From contig NC_069095.1 of NCBI RefSeq assembly GCF_947172395.1, positions 2,852,001-2,916,000 of the forward strand: a stretch of 64,000 nucleotides of DNA. The letters run 5' to 3'. Both the position numbers and the translations under genes were made by a program. Source of the DNA: Bicyclus anynana (Eukaryota; Arthropoda; Insecta; Lepidoptera; Nymphalidae). The notes beneath the pieces are model-generated. The model worked only from the letters and a program-made list of their open reading frames with translations, was not told where the DNA came from and searched no databases. This document shows positions 11,632 to 21,145 of the stretch, piece after piece. Positions within the stretch are counted from its first letter, which is position 1; every line of letters begins with the position of its first letter.

Positions 11632-12400
11632 TAACCGACTTCAAAAAGGAGGAGGTTCTCAATTCGGCCGGTATTTTTTTTTTTTTTTACACCGATTACT
11701 CAAAGGCGCCTGGACCGATTTCAAAAATTCTTTTTTTGTTTGAAACGGTATAGTCTCCATTTGGTCCCATTGCCATCATGTCAAGATCTGATGATGGAAT
11801 CCTGGAGAAATTGAGGGGAACTTTCGAAAATTATATGGGTGTCTAGTGTGTTTGTAAACTTTTCCATTTAGTATTTTTAAGCACTACAATTTCATGGAGG
11901 TTTAAAATCGATCTGATGATGGAGCCATAAAACAGACGAGGGAACTCCTCGGCGATTTACAGCAGTTACCTTGTGTTTGGGCTTGATTAATTTGTATTAA
12001 AGAGAGCTTTCCATATAGATAGGTTGTGACTGTCATTTAGGGGTTTGGTGATGAAGACCAAGGACAATTAAGGGAACTCCTTAACAGTTTACAGTAACTA
12101 CCTTGTGTTTGGCCTTGATTAGTTCGTGTTGCTGAGAACTTTCTACCTAGATGAGTTGTGTCTGTTATTAGGGGTCTGATGATGAAGACCAAGGTCAATT
12201 AAGGGAACCACTTAACGGTTTACGGTAGCTACCTTGTGCTTGGGTTTGATTAATTTGTATTGCTGAGAATTTTGTACCAAGATGGGTTGTAACTGTCATT
12301 AGGGGTCTGATGTATTTGTTTGAGATGAAATTTTACACTAAAAATTGAAAAATAATAAAAATTTTAATAAAAAAAATACAACCGACTTCAAAACCTAAAA
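11632..12400 (+). repeat. dispersed 'ACCGACTTCAAAA' repeat with a tandem core
   Basis: The segment opens with ACCGACTTCAAAAAGGAGG and closes near a second ACCGACTTCAAAA at 12381-12393. This motif is common in lepidopteran genomes. The interior (about 11915-12310) holds three diverged tandem units of about 131 bp, each with GATGATGAAGACCAAGG-like, AAGGGAACTCCTTAAC-like and CCTTGTGTTTGG-like blocks; the last begins at about 11970, 12102 and 12233. No protein coding is seen. I do not assign a transposon class. Confidence 0.65.
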
Positions 12401-12446
12401 ACGTACCCACTAAACTAAAAAGCGAAAAATAACATCATAATATGTT

Positions 12447-12625
12447 CTACCTGCTGATCAGTATGAAGGCGGTGCTAAGCCGGTGACGTATTAATTCAAG
12501 CCATGTGAGAATATCTCATAGATTTAGATTTTGCAGACAGTGTTGTTTCATGTGGTCCTGTCAGAAATGGCTTAAATTAAGACAACACCGGCTAAGCACC
12601 GCCTTCATACTGATCAGCAGGGTAG
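12447..12625. mobile_element. MITE with 35-40-bp terminal inverted repeats
   Basis: Arms 12451-12485 and 12586-12620 are 35-bp inverted repeats with one mismatch (CTGCTGATCAGTATGAAGG... against ...CCTTCATACTGATCAGCAG). The match extends outward to CTAC/GGTAG with a 1-nt gap, and inward through TTAATTCAAGCCAT against ATGGCTTAAATTAA. The whole unit of about 179 bp can fold back on itself. It has no coding capacity, and no clear target duplication was found. Confidence 0.75.
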
Positions 12626-12677
12626 TTTTCCTTAAAACATTTCCCATCATAATCAATTTATTCTATTACTATTATAT

Positions 12678-12820
12678 GAGCCGTGATTGCCCAGTGGATA
12701 TGACCTCTGTTTCCTATTCCAGAGGGTGTCGGTTCGAATCCGGCCCGGGGCATGCACCTTCAACTTTTCAGTTGTGTGCGTTTTAAAAATTAAATATCAC
12801 GTGTCTCAGACGGTGTAGGA
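12678..12820 (+). mobile_element. tRNA-derived SINE family 1, 5' part
   Basis: It holds a complete tRNA-like head with A-box (GTGATTGCCCAGTGGATATG) and B-box (GGTTCGAATCC), then the start of the family body up to CACGTGTCTCAGACGGTG. The 3' two thirds are missing; an ACTA/CCTAA simple repeat follows at 12821-12850. Confidence 0.8.
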
Positions 12821-12850
12821 ACTAACTAACTAACTAACCTAACCTAACCA
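12821..12850. repeat. ACTA and CCTAA simple repeat
   Basis: Four ACTA units run into three CCTAAC-like units. CCTAA is the complement of the insect telomere unit TTAGG, but two or three copies next to a truncated SINE do not indicate a telomere. Confidence 0.6.
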
Positions 12851-13479
12851 AAGAAAATTTTAATACTTTTATATCATTTTGTAGAAAACTTTGGTGAAAC
12901 TTTATTCGGCCTGATTTTAAATTCTACTGCAGAGTTAAAGTAAAAATAGGCACTACAATAATAGTTTTGAAAAATTCGCTTTTACAATTTTGTGATTTAA
13001 TTTCATCAGCCTGCAGTCCCTAACATTCAGCTGGTTTAAAGGCTTTACGGAAAATTCCCGTTTTAAAGGTAAAAATGAAAAGCTCGTTATTCGACCCAAA
13101 TTGTGTACGTAAAGCCAAGCTAACCGTGAACTTCTGCCGTTTTAACGAACGCAGAAGTTAATCTCTGATAAATTGAGTGAGTTCTGAAAGTATAACCGAC
13201 ATTCTGACGAATAAAAAATTTGTATAACTTTTATTCTACAGTGGGTTATTGAAAAAAAATAATCTGTTTTAGATCATTACATGGTGATGATAACTTTACT
13301 TAACTGAAAAAAATTACGCTTTTAAAGGTCCAGTGATCAGCTGATCTATTTTGCTATTATTAATTTCTCCCATTTTTATCAAAATAAATATGACAGGTTG
13401 CTGACCCTTTAATAATGGCAACTCTGTTGAGAGAAATTCGAAAGTTATACCTTCTAATTCCTATGGAAAGTATTTGTAT
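12851..13479. other. non-coding, nothing recognised
   Basis: No supported gene or clear repeat. Confidence 0.35.
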
Positions 13480-13700
13480 CCCATTAATATTATAAACGCG
13501 AAAGTTTGTATGAATGTTTGTATAGATGTTTGTTTGGATGTTTCTTTAGATGTTTACTCTAACGCCGCTACTACTGAACCGATTTGGCTGAAATTTAGAA
13601 TGGAAATAGATTTTACTCTGGAGTAACACAAAGGCTACGTATATCCTGAAAAAATCCATGGTTCATTTCACGCGGAAGAAGTCGCGGGCGTCCGTTAGTA
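13480..13700 (+). repeat. dispersed repeat R (CGCGAAAGTTTG ... GTCGCGGGCGTCCG)
   Basis: A near-complete single-unit copy runs from TTAATATTATAAACGCGAAA to GTCGCGGGCGTCCGTTAG. In between are GCCGCTACTACTGAACCGAT, AAAGGCTACGTATATCC and CCACGCGG-like blocks. The same blocks recur at least eight times in this window, in both orientations. Confidence 0.75.
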
Positions 13701-13856
13701 TTTAATATTTTTACTGGATAACACCTAACCAGTTTTGATAGTACCTAGTGGGGCCCCTTTTTTGCACCAGGGCCCTTGGTTATCTAGTTACGCCACTGTA
13801 TACCATGCCATTGTGATTAATGTACTCGTAAATAGTTCGACTGACACTCGATCGAG

Positions 13857-14050
13857 ATTCTTTACAAGTTGGCCCTTGGCTACGATTTCACCTGATGGTA
13901 AGTGATGATGCAGTCTAAGATGGAAGCGACCTAACTTGTTCATGAAAATCCACACCCCTTTTCGGTTTCTACACGACATCGTACCGGAACGCTAAATTGC
14001 TTGGCGGTACATCTTTGTCGGTAGTGTGGTAACTAGCCACGGCCGAAGCC
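13857..14050 (-). mobile_element. tRNA-derived SINE family 2, 3' body
   Basis: The reverse complement carries the family-2 body blocks: GGCCGTGGCTAGTTACCAC, ACCGCCAAGC, CGGTACGATGTCGTGTAGAA, AACCGAAAAGGGGTGTGGAT, CTTAGACTGCATCATCACTT and CAGGTGAAATCGTAGCC. The tRNA-like head is absent, so this is a truncated copy. Confidence 0.75.
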
Positions 14051-14571
14051 AAAAATATTTGAGTTCAGAGTTTGCCTTATCAATTCATCATTCGGAAGAT
14101 ATTGTACCTAAATACTCCTAGAGCTTTTGTATTTGCATAATCATTAAGTATTAGTCGTATCCGAGTGGCGCCACATACTGAGCTCTTAATAGCTTTAGCC
14201 TTTTTAGCAATAGGGCTGATATTGCCTTGTTGAGCGTGTCTACAGCAATATTTCGTATTAGTTCGAAGGCAGATCGTTTCAGCAAATTGCCTCTCTATAT
14301 GCAGAAAGCGGCCAAGCCGATTTTCATTAACTGTTTAGAAACGCTGTCCGTCGAAGTGTGAGTGTTCTTCAAATAAAAATATTCGATATGTGAATTTGTT
14401 GGCATGTAATAATTTCATTTTCCTTTGAAGTATACTTTGTCCGGGAGTGAGCACTTACCGGGTCGCGTTTTTCAATTCATTTGATTCTTAATATTTTCTT
14501 TATAAAAACGTGAAAGTTGTTCTTTATTCATGTACCTACCCAAAACCAGCAAATAGACATTAATCTATACT
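14051..14571. other. non-coding, nothing recognised
   Basis: No supported gene or repeat. Confidence 0.35.
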
Positions 14572-14765
14572 AATATTAAAAAGCTGAAGAGTTATTTTGT
14601 TTGTTTGATTGAACGTGCTAATCTCGGGCACTACAGGTCCGATTTGAAAAATTACTTCACTGTTAGATAGCCCATTTATCGAGGAAGGCTATAGGCTATA
14701 TATTATCCCCGTATTCCTACGGGAATGGGAACCACGCGGATGAAATCGCGCGGCGTCAGCTAGTT
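14572..14765 (+). repeat. dispersed repeat T (GATAGCCCATTTATCGAGG family)
   Basis: A near-complete copy: TACTAATATTAAAAAGCTGAA, GTTTGTTTGATTGAACG, CTAATCTCGGGCACTACAGG, TAGCCCATTTATCGAGGAAG, ATTATCCCCGTATTCCTACG, ending CGCGCGGCGTCAGCTAG. Other copies are at 37196, 47214, 57868 and 63008. Its two ends resemble those of repeat R. Confidence 0.75.
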
Positions 14766-15028
14766 TAAACATAAGACACATTTAGCAACAATTTTTTCCA
14801 ACATCACCTACTAATAACTACTGACAATAACAAGCTTTACAAAAATTACCGCTGCAGGCATGTGGGATTACTTGATTATCAGTAGCTGGCATAATATTTT
14901 TTTTTTTAATTTGCGAACGCCAGCGACTCAGTTCAGGTAAACTTATGTTTTTAAGAAATTCAACGAGAACGTAGAATTTTACCTAGATAAAAAGTAGTTT
15001 AAGTTTTATTTATTTATTTATTTATTTA

Positions 15029-15495
15029 GGAAGACCAACAAAGAACATTGTATCGTGTATACATATTTATTACATACGTTGTGTTCAATGGTGAATGTTC
15101 AACTTATTATAGATCTTCACAACGTTTACAATATTTAAAAAAATATAATACATAGTTCATGTCATTTAACTACAATATATATCTTAATTCTAAAAATTAA
15201 AAAATATTACAAACTATTTACTACAAATTGAATTAAAACAAAAAAAAAATAAAAAATACAAATTAAATTAAAACAAACAAAAAATGAAAAAATACAAATT
15301 AAATGAAATTAACAGAACAAAAGTACAATAATTCAATTCAATTCAATTTAAATTTTTGGTTTTATGGGTACAATAATTGAATATTGGTTATTAGATGAAA
15401 ATGTAAAATAAAATAATGTCAAATAATGTCAAAAAAAAATGCCAAGGAATAAAAAAAAAATGTCAAGGAATAAAAAAAAAAAAATGTCAATAATG
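15029..15495 (-). repeat. 3' untranslated region of element A with short tandem blocks
   Basis: Next to the ORF2 stop, the + strand repeats TGTCAA and AAGGAATAAAAAAAAAA blocks (15410-15505). A second set of ACAAATTAAAT/AAAACAAA blocks lies at 15230-15320. The slippage-prone A-runs suggest local expansion after or during reverse transcription. Confidence 0.6.
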
Positions 15496-18312
15496 TCAAT
15501 AATTTTCAATAATTTTTCGCCGAAAGTCGGTATATTTGTTGTGGAATAAATCGATGTCTTTCTGTTTTGTCGCAAAATTATTATAAGTATCTGATATCCT
15601 TGGTAAAGGAGAATGTTGACCTAATTTAGTTCTATATGGCTTGTGGTATAGCAATTTGCAAGGATACCGAGGTTTATTCGTGCGTGGTGTTCGAAAAGAA
15701 AAGCTTTGTATTAGCTCTGGACAATCGATTTCATTATTGAATAATTTGTATAAGAATGACATCGACAATAACCGTCTTCTATTTTCAAGACTGTCCCTCT
15801 TAAAAAATGTAAGTCGGTCCACGTAATTACTAAGATTTTTATTAAATCTAAAGGAGAGTTGCCGTAACAACCGTTCCTGTACCCGCTCAATTCTTTTAAT
15901 ATGAATATTAGTGTATGGAGCCCAGACTGCACAGCAATATTCGAGTTTGCTCCGTACGTAGCAATCAAATAGTTTTATAATTGTGCTACATTGCTTAAAG
16001 GTTTTAGAGGTCCTGAGAACAAATCCAAGTGATTTATTTGCTAATTGAAGAGTTTTGTCTATATGTGGCACAAACGTAAGTTTGCTGTCTAAAACAATTC
16101 CTAAGTCCCGAATAGTGTCTACTTCATTCAACTGTTTGTCATTGATACTATAGACAGATAATATTTTTTTCCTGTTCCGTGTGAATTTGATATGATAACA
16201 CTTGTCAATATTTAGAGTCATTTTGTTTGTAATACACCAGTCATTTAACCTAGTCAAATCTTCCTGTAATAAATTTATGTCAGCATTGCTTCGAACAATT
16301 CGCGTCAGTTTCAAATCATCCGCAAAGAGACTTGCGTTGCTATTATGAAATATGTCAGTTATATCATTTATAAATATGTTAAAGAAAAGAGGTCCTAGGT
16401 TAGATCCTTGCGGTACGCCCGATTCAGCTATAAACTCTCCAGATTGTTGTCCATTGATGACTACCCTTGACTTTCTATTTTCAAGATAAGATTTGCTCCA
16501 CTTTAAAAAGGTATCTGTGATGCCATGTACTCGAAGTTTACTTAGTAGCATACGGTGATTAACCTTGTCAAAGGCTTTTGAAAAATCAGTATAAATTGCA
16601 TCGATTTGACTACCGTCATCGATACATTCTGCAATATTTGCAACGTGCAATAGTAGATTGCAGTTTGTTGAGCGTTTGCGAATAAATCCATATTGCTTGT
16701 CACTGATAAATCTTTTTAAATGGTTATACATATGTTGGTAAACTAATGACTCAAAAGCCTTTGCCATGGTAGATATAATAGATATGGGACGATAATTTTT
16801 TACACTTTTCTGTTCCCCTGATTTGTGGACAGGAACGATTCTGGATTCTTTCCAAGTGTCTGGAAACTGGCCATCTTTTAAGGACCTGTTAAAAATTATT
16901 GTAAGCGGTAAAGATAACTGCCATGCACATTTGATTAGGAAGATCGGAGGTATATTATCTGATCCAACGCCTTTGTATTTGTCAAGTCTTTTTAGTTTTT
17001 TATATACATTTGACCGAGAAAGATTAAGATATTCGATTTCATCAAGAAAGTTAGAATTAACAATGTTTGATTCGCTCGCGTAGTTCATATCTCGTTCATA
17101 TACCGAGGAGAAATGGGTTGCAAATAACTCACAGATTGACTTAGTGTCATTAGCTTTTATATCATTCAATGTCATAATGGGTGGATATACGCAGCTTTTG
17201 TTTCTAATGTTTTTTAAATGTGTCCAAAAATACTTGGGGTTTTTCCCTATTTCTGTTTCTATTCTGCTTATATATTGATTATAGCAAGTTTTAATTAACT
17301 TATCACAGTCCTTCCGTAGGTATTGAAACTCTAATAAATCTAATGGGTTATTATACTTTTTAAATTTCATATGATATTTACGTTTTGTTTTTAGTAATTT
17401 TATTAGTTGGGGAGAAAACCAGACAGGGTAGGTTATACATTTGTGTTTTTTTAAAGGGACATGTTTATTAATAATATTACGCAAAATCTTATAAAATTTA
17501 GCAACCATTGTATTGACATCATTGCAGTCGGAAAATTCATCTATCCACAATATAGCGTTTAAGTCATAAATTATTTTATCGTAGTCCGCCTTATAAAAGT
17601 TCAAAGAATTTCTAGATGTATTTATATTCTGATGGTCGCATACTGGTAGATTGACGTTCATTTCTAGAGGGGGATGATAATCATCTATATTTCTTATTGG
17701 ATTATTACTTTTGCTGACCGTAATTTCTTCATTACTTAAAATCAAGTCCAAAATTTTATTTTTATGGTTATATACGAGATTGTGTTGCTTTAAACTGTTA
17801 AGAGATACAAAATCAACTAAAGAGCTTTTAAGTATGCAGTTACTATAGGAAGAAGGTAGTGCCTCAGAAGCATTAACTGCAGAAGCAGACCAGATTATGC
17901 CACTCAAGTTAAAGTCACCAGCTATTAGTATTGAGCTTTTAGTTGTACTAAAAACTTTGTTGGTGTTGTCAATAAAATTGTCTAGTAGAGTGTTATTAAC
18001 TGGTGGTGCTAAGTAAACGCCACATATATGAAAGGAATGTTTGCCATGCTCAGTCTTAAAATCAAGAGTGACCCAAACATCCTCACAGTCACTTTCCCAA
18101 TCCATTTCCCTTCGTGATGTGAGGTGTTTAGTGACGGCAATAAGTACACCGCCTCCAGTTTTTTTATGCATAGATGATAAACAAGTCTCCCTATCACGTC
18201 TGTATACTTGATATCTATCATCGAATATTTCCCTGTCAAAAATACTATTATTGAGCCATGTTTCGGTTAATATTATAATATCATAATTATGGCTAAGTAT
18301 TTCGCGGTACAT
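15496..18312 (-). CDS. ORF2: APE-type endonuclease / reverse transcriptase
   Basis: This protein nicks target DNA and copies the element RNA by target-primed reverse transcription. The open frame from the first internal ATG is 938 aa. Endonuclease motifs: TETWL (E17), AGDFN (D133, N135), D211-x-H213. Reverse transcriptase motifs: KSGEQKSVKNYRPIS (497-511), QYGFIRKRS, YTDFSKAFD (D576), GVPQGSNLGP (632-641) and FADD (663-666); no RNase H follows. The coding sequence really starts further upstream: the same frame reads ...YYQNVRGLRSS, the usual N-terminus of such endonucleases, and reaches an ATG at 18405-18403. However, codon 5 of that frame is TAA (18391-18393), just before an 11-T run. From here the protein would lack the N-terminal QN motif. 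So the copy is nearly intact but probably crippled, unless the start differs. Confidence 0.92.
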   Translation of the reverse strand: MYREILSHNYDIIILTETWLNNSIFDREIFDDRYQVYRRDRETCLSSMHKKTGGGVLIAVTKHLTSRREMDWESDCEDVWVTLDFKTEHGKHSFHICGVYLAPPVNNTLLDNFIDNTNKVFSTTKSSILIAGDFNLSGIIWSASAVNASEALPSSYSNCILKSSLVDFVSLNSLKQHNLVYNHKNKILDLILSNEEITVSKSNNPIRNIDDYHPPLEMNVNLPVCDHQNINTSRNSLNFYKADYDKIIYDLNAILWIDEFSDCNDVNTMVAKFYKILRNIINKHVPLKKHKCITYPVWFSPQLIKLLKTKRKYHMKFKKYNNPLDLLEFQYLRKDCDKLIKTCYNQYISRIETEIGKNPKYFWTHLKNIRNKSCVYPPIMTLNDIKANDTKSICELFATHFSSVYERDMNYASESNIVNSNFLDEIEYLNLSRSNVYKKLKRLDKYKGVGSDNIPPIFLIKCAWQLSLPLTIIFNRSLKDGQFPDTWKESRIVPVHKSGEQKSVKNYRPISIISTMAKAFESLVYQHMYNHLKRFISDKQYGFIRKRSTNCNLLLHVANIAECIDDGSQIDAIYTDFSKAFDKVNHRMLLSKLRVHGITDTFLKWSKSYLENRKSRVVINGQQSGEFIAESGVPQGSNLGPLFFNIFINDITDIFHNSNASLFADDLKLTRIVRSNADINLLQEDLTRLNDWCITNKMTLNIDKCYHIKFTRNRKKILSVYSINDKQLNEVDTIRDLGIVLDSKLTFVPHIDKTLQLANKSLGFVLRTSKTFKQCSTIIKLFDCYVRSKLEYCCAVWAPYTNIHIKRIERVQERLLRQLSFRFNKNLSNYVDRLTFFKRDSLENRRRLLSMSFLYKLFNNEIDCPELIQSFSFRTPRTNKPRYPCKLLYHKPYRTKLGQHSPLPRISDTYNNFATKQKDIDLFHNKYTDFRRKIIENY

Positions 18313-18426
18313 TTCATGAGTGCTAGACCGCAGCCCCCTGACATTCTGATAATAGCATTTTATAGTATTGAATTTTGAAAAAAAAAAATGTTAATTGTCA
18401 AGCATTACAACTCTTATAACTAAAAA

Positions 18427-19557
18427 CTATTTTAAATTATTAATCGTGTCCATATTTCTGATAAACTTGTACTCAGTTGTCTCGCTTTTGCGCATATATA
18501 TAAATCCACGCTTAACCCATACGAACTTATAATTTAATTCTTTAGCCTTCTGACGCGCAGCAGCATGCAGACTTTTTTGAGTCGGCGATAAGTGTTCGGC
18601 TACATAGAGCGGTTTCTTTTCACCACTAAGGCCGACATGGCCGGTATTTAACTTATCCCCAACTTTCCCACCCTTTTTGTTGAAATTGATAACTGCAGCT
18701 AAATACTCGTCACGTATTCTCGGACAGCTGAACTTTACTACGACAGATCTGGGCCTGTGACTTTCTTTTTGTATCTTAGATGTTCTTGTGCAAAGGTGAA
18801 TATCTGATTCGTTAAGGCTGTATTTGGTAGTGTTTGCTATCTGCTTGATTATTGACAATAAGTTTTCATTTCTATGCTCTGGAAGACATTGAATTTCCAC
18901 ATTGTTTGCACGCGAATGTTGCTCCAACTGAGACAGTCTTGTATTAAGATCGTTTATTTTAGTTTTTAAAATCATATTTTCATTTTCCAGCAGGTTAATA
19001 CCCGTGATTTTTTGTTGTATTTCTCTCTTGAGCTCTTCATGTTGCTGTTCCATAAATGAAATTGAATGGGTAACTTGAGTAATATGATCGGTTATTTCCT
19101 GCAGTTTAGAGTCAAATTTAGATACTATACTAGTTTTAAAGACATCAAGTAAAGCCTTCAGTTCCTCTCTCACGACCTGGCGTACATCGTCCAATGATAA
19201 GTCGTAAGGTGCGCCGGAGTCACTGTCAGACAACTGGGATTTTTTGCGCTTATTTCTCTTGGTGACATTCTTGCTGGTTTCATTGCCACTTATATTATTA
19301 TTTTTATAGTTATTTGTTGTGATACGAATTGGAGTATTTGTACTGTCTGTTCCAGGCCTAGGACGATTGCACGAGGGGCACAACCAAGAGGATAGAAATT
19401 CTGGAGTTAAGTCTTTAAATAGATCATTTGTAACGTTCACACAGCCAAAGTGATAGTTTCTCGTACACGATGCACATTGCAGGATTTCGTTTGTTTTGAT
19501 ATTAACGCTGCAGCACTCGTACGTTTTAACTGGCCGTGTTTTCGAAGAGCTTGCCAT
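18427..19557 (-). CDS. ORF1: PHD-like finger, coiled coil, FP-type C-terminal domain
   Basis: This is an uninterrupted 376-aa RNA-binding/chaperone-type ORF1. Residues 15-63 form a PHD-like zinc finger with C15/C16, C28, C31, H36, C39, C60 and C63. Residues 100-106 (KRNKRKK) are a possible nuclear signal. Residues 130-212 are heptad-like, predicting a coiled coil for multimerisation. LEQHSRANNVEIQCLP (211-226) opens a C-terminal domain of the kind shared by many insect LINE ORF1 proteins and the baculovirus FP family, ending in YKFVWVKRGFIYMRK (343-357). It lies 21 bp upstream of the ORF2 start on the same strand. Role in RNP formation is inferred from the family. Confidence 0.88.
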   Translation of the reverse strand: MASSSKTRPVKTYECCSVNIKTNEILQCASCTRNYHFGCVNVTNDLFKDLTPEFLSSWLCPSCNRPRPGTDSTNTPIRITTNNYKNNNISGNETSKNVTKRNKRKKSQLSDSDSGAPYDLSLDDVRQVVREELKALLDVFKTSIVSKFDSKLQEITDHITQVTHSISFMEQQHEELKREIQQKITGINLLENENMILKTKINDLNTRLSQLEQHSRANNVEIQCLPEHRNENLLSIIKQIANTTKYSLNESDIHLCTRTSKIQKESHRPRSVVVKFSCPRIRDEYLAAVINFNKKGGKVGDKLNTGHVGLSGEKKPLYVAEHLSPTQKSLHAAARQKAKELNYKFVWVKRGFIYMRKSETTEYKFIRNMDTINNLK

Positions 19558-19671
19558 AATTATTAAATTTTGTCGTTTTTCGAATTCGAGCTGTCAATGT
19601 TATTTACACACTAGTATTGGATGAATTGCGTAGAAAATTTAAAATTGAAAAAAATCATCTCGCACGCTAGC

Positions 19672-19735
19672 AGGATTCGATCTCGGGGTCCAACGGTTCA
19701 AGTCCAAGAGCTCTCCAACTACGCCATTCGGTCAT
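19672..19735 (-). repeat. tRNA-like fragment (degenerate)
   Basis: The minus strand reads TGGCGTAGTTGGAGAGCTC (A-box-like) and, about 35 nt later, GATCGAATCC (B-box-like). Stems do not pair well enough for a functional tRNA. It is probably the head of a SINE or a tRNA pseudogene, close to the 5' end of element A. Confidence 0.4.
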
Positions 19736-19739
19736 TGAC

Positions 19740-20944
19740 TAAGTCGGCGTAATTGTAAATCCGTATTAGGGTGTCAGGTAACTTGTTACGTCAATGTCAA
19801 ATGTCTATTTGTTTTACTTATACCGCACTTTAATTATTATTCATTTATAGATACCGGATCACAAATAGTTTTCAAAAGCCGCTATGTTGATCACTAAAAC
19901 TTAAGTTTATTAAATGGGTGTTGCTTTCACTTCCACGATAAGGTTTGCAATTGATCAGTTTATGCTTTTATATCCTCTATATTTGCAACTTTAATAATTA
20001 CTGGGCACTTGTTTACATTTGATAATAACGGTCACTGTATTCACAATTCGGCGAAACATACATGTTAATGTGATTTTTCGCTTTTACTCGTTTCGGTAGT
20101 AATAATAAGTAACTTATATTGAGATTAACACTAACAATTATTGATTATATTGTAGTTAGACTATTAAAAAAAGAATTAATTAGCGGAGCCAATGTTGTTC
20201 GTTTAAATGACAGCTGTCAAAATGATTTATTCCAGGGTATACCCGATCTTTTTTTAGGTAAATAGAATAAAGTTTTAGATTTATAATACAGTGCTAAACT
20301 AGCGAATTAGGTGATACCTGTAAGGCTAGTTTTAAGTTATGATGATAATAAATAAAAAAATAAATAATCTTCATCCCAAATTTTAGCGGAATCAGTCCAG
20401 TACTTGCAGTGTGAAGAAATAATAAACATAGATATAATTATAGTTAGATATATTTTTATTGCACATAATAAAATGTCTTCAATAACATACTTACAACAGA
20501 CTATTATATTTGTGTATAATAAAACATCAAACAAATACATACAAAGTTTCTAAGTGTACCTTACAACACTATTGCATTTCCAATTTCACACACACCCTAT
20601 TTATAGATGTCCCACTGAATACGTCTCAAATGACTCCTAAAGCACTTAGGATTTAATTAAGAAAATGCGCTTTGGGCGGCCGGCGGTTTGCTGGCGTCTC
20701 TTGACCATCGTCGCTTCTACTTGTAAACTGCATTTAAGCAAATTATCCATGCAAAATTCCTTACGCTAGTATCAAGGGACATTAAGCCGAGCTTTAAGCG
20801 ATAGGTTAGTATATAGGTTAAGATACTGAAGCTATAACAACGTTTAGTAATTTCTCTAATAGATCGCCCATAAATATAATGATTGTAGTCTTTATTTATG
20901 GTACTTTTGATAAGTGCTATTAATAACGACTACTATTGTGATTA
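19740..20944. other. non-coding, nothing recognised
   Basis: AT-rich; part near 19740 could belong to the element A 5' region. No gene supported. Confidence 0.35.
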
Positions 20945-21145
20945 GTCTTACTAATATTGAAAACGCGATAGTTGGTATGGATGTATGGATGGATGTTTGT
21001 AGCTCTATCACGCATAAACTACAGAATAGATTAGGCTGATATTTTGAATGGACATACATTGTACCCTGGAAGTTAAACCATGTTTTTCACATAATGAATT
21101 TTATGAAAAACTGAATTTCATACGAACGAAATCGCTTGCTAAACA
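20945..21145 (+). repeat. dispersed repeat R, decayed copy
   Basis: It starts TTACTAATATTGAAAACGCG and retains GGATGGATGTTTGTAGCTC, a CATGTTTTTCACATAATG block and an end CGAACGAAATCGCTTGCTA. It is more diverged than the copy at 13480. Confidence 0.5.

Larger units (their letters stand above)
15005..19620 (-). mobile_element. near-complete non-LTR retrotransposon (CR1/Jockey-like), element A
   Basis: Read on the minus strand: 5' untranslated region (upstream limit uncertain, about 19620), ORF1, a 21-bp gap, ORF2, a 3' untranslated region of about 470 bp rich in A-runs and short tandem blocks, and a (TAAA)n tail at 15005-15028. ORF1 with PHD-like finger and FP-type domain plus ORF2 with APE endonuclease and reverse transcriptase and no RNase H is the layout of CR1/Jockey-group LINEs. 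I found no confident target-site duplication, so the 5' end is approximate. Confidence 0.85.

Noticed and set aside
12821..12850. Telomeric (CCTAA)n tract
   Set aside because: Only two or three units, grading from ACTA repeats next to a truncated SINE.
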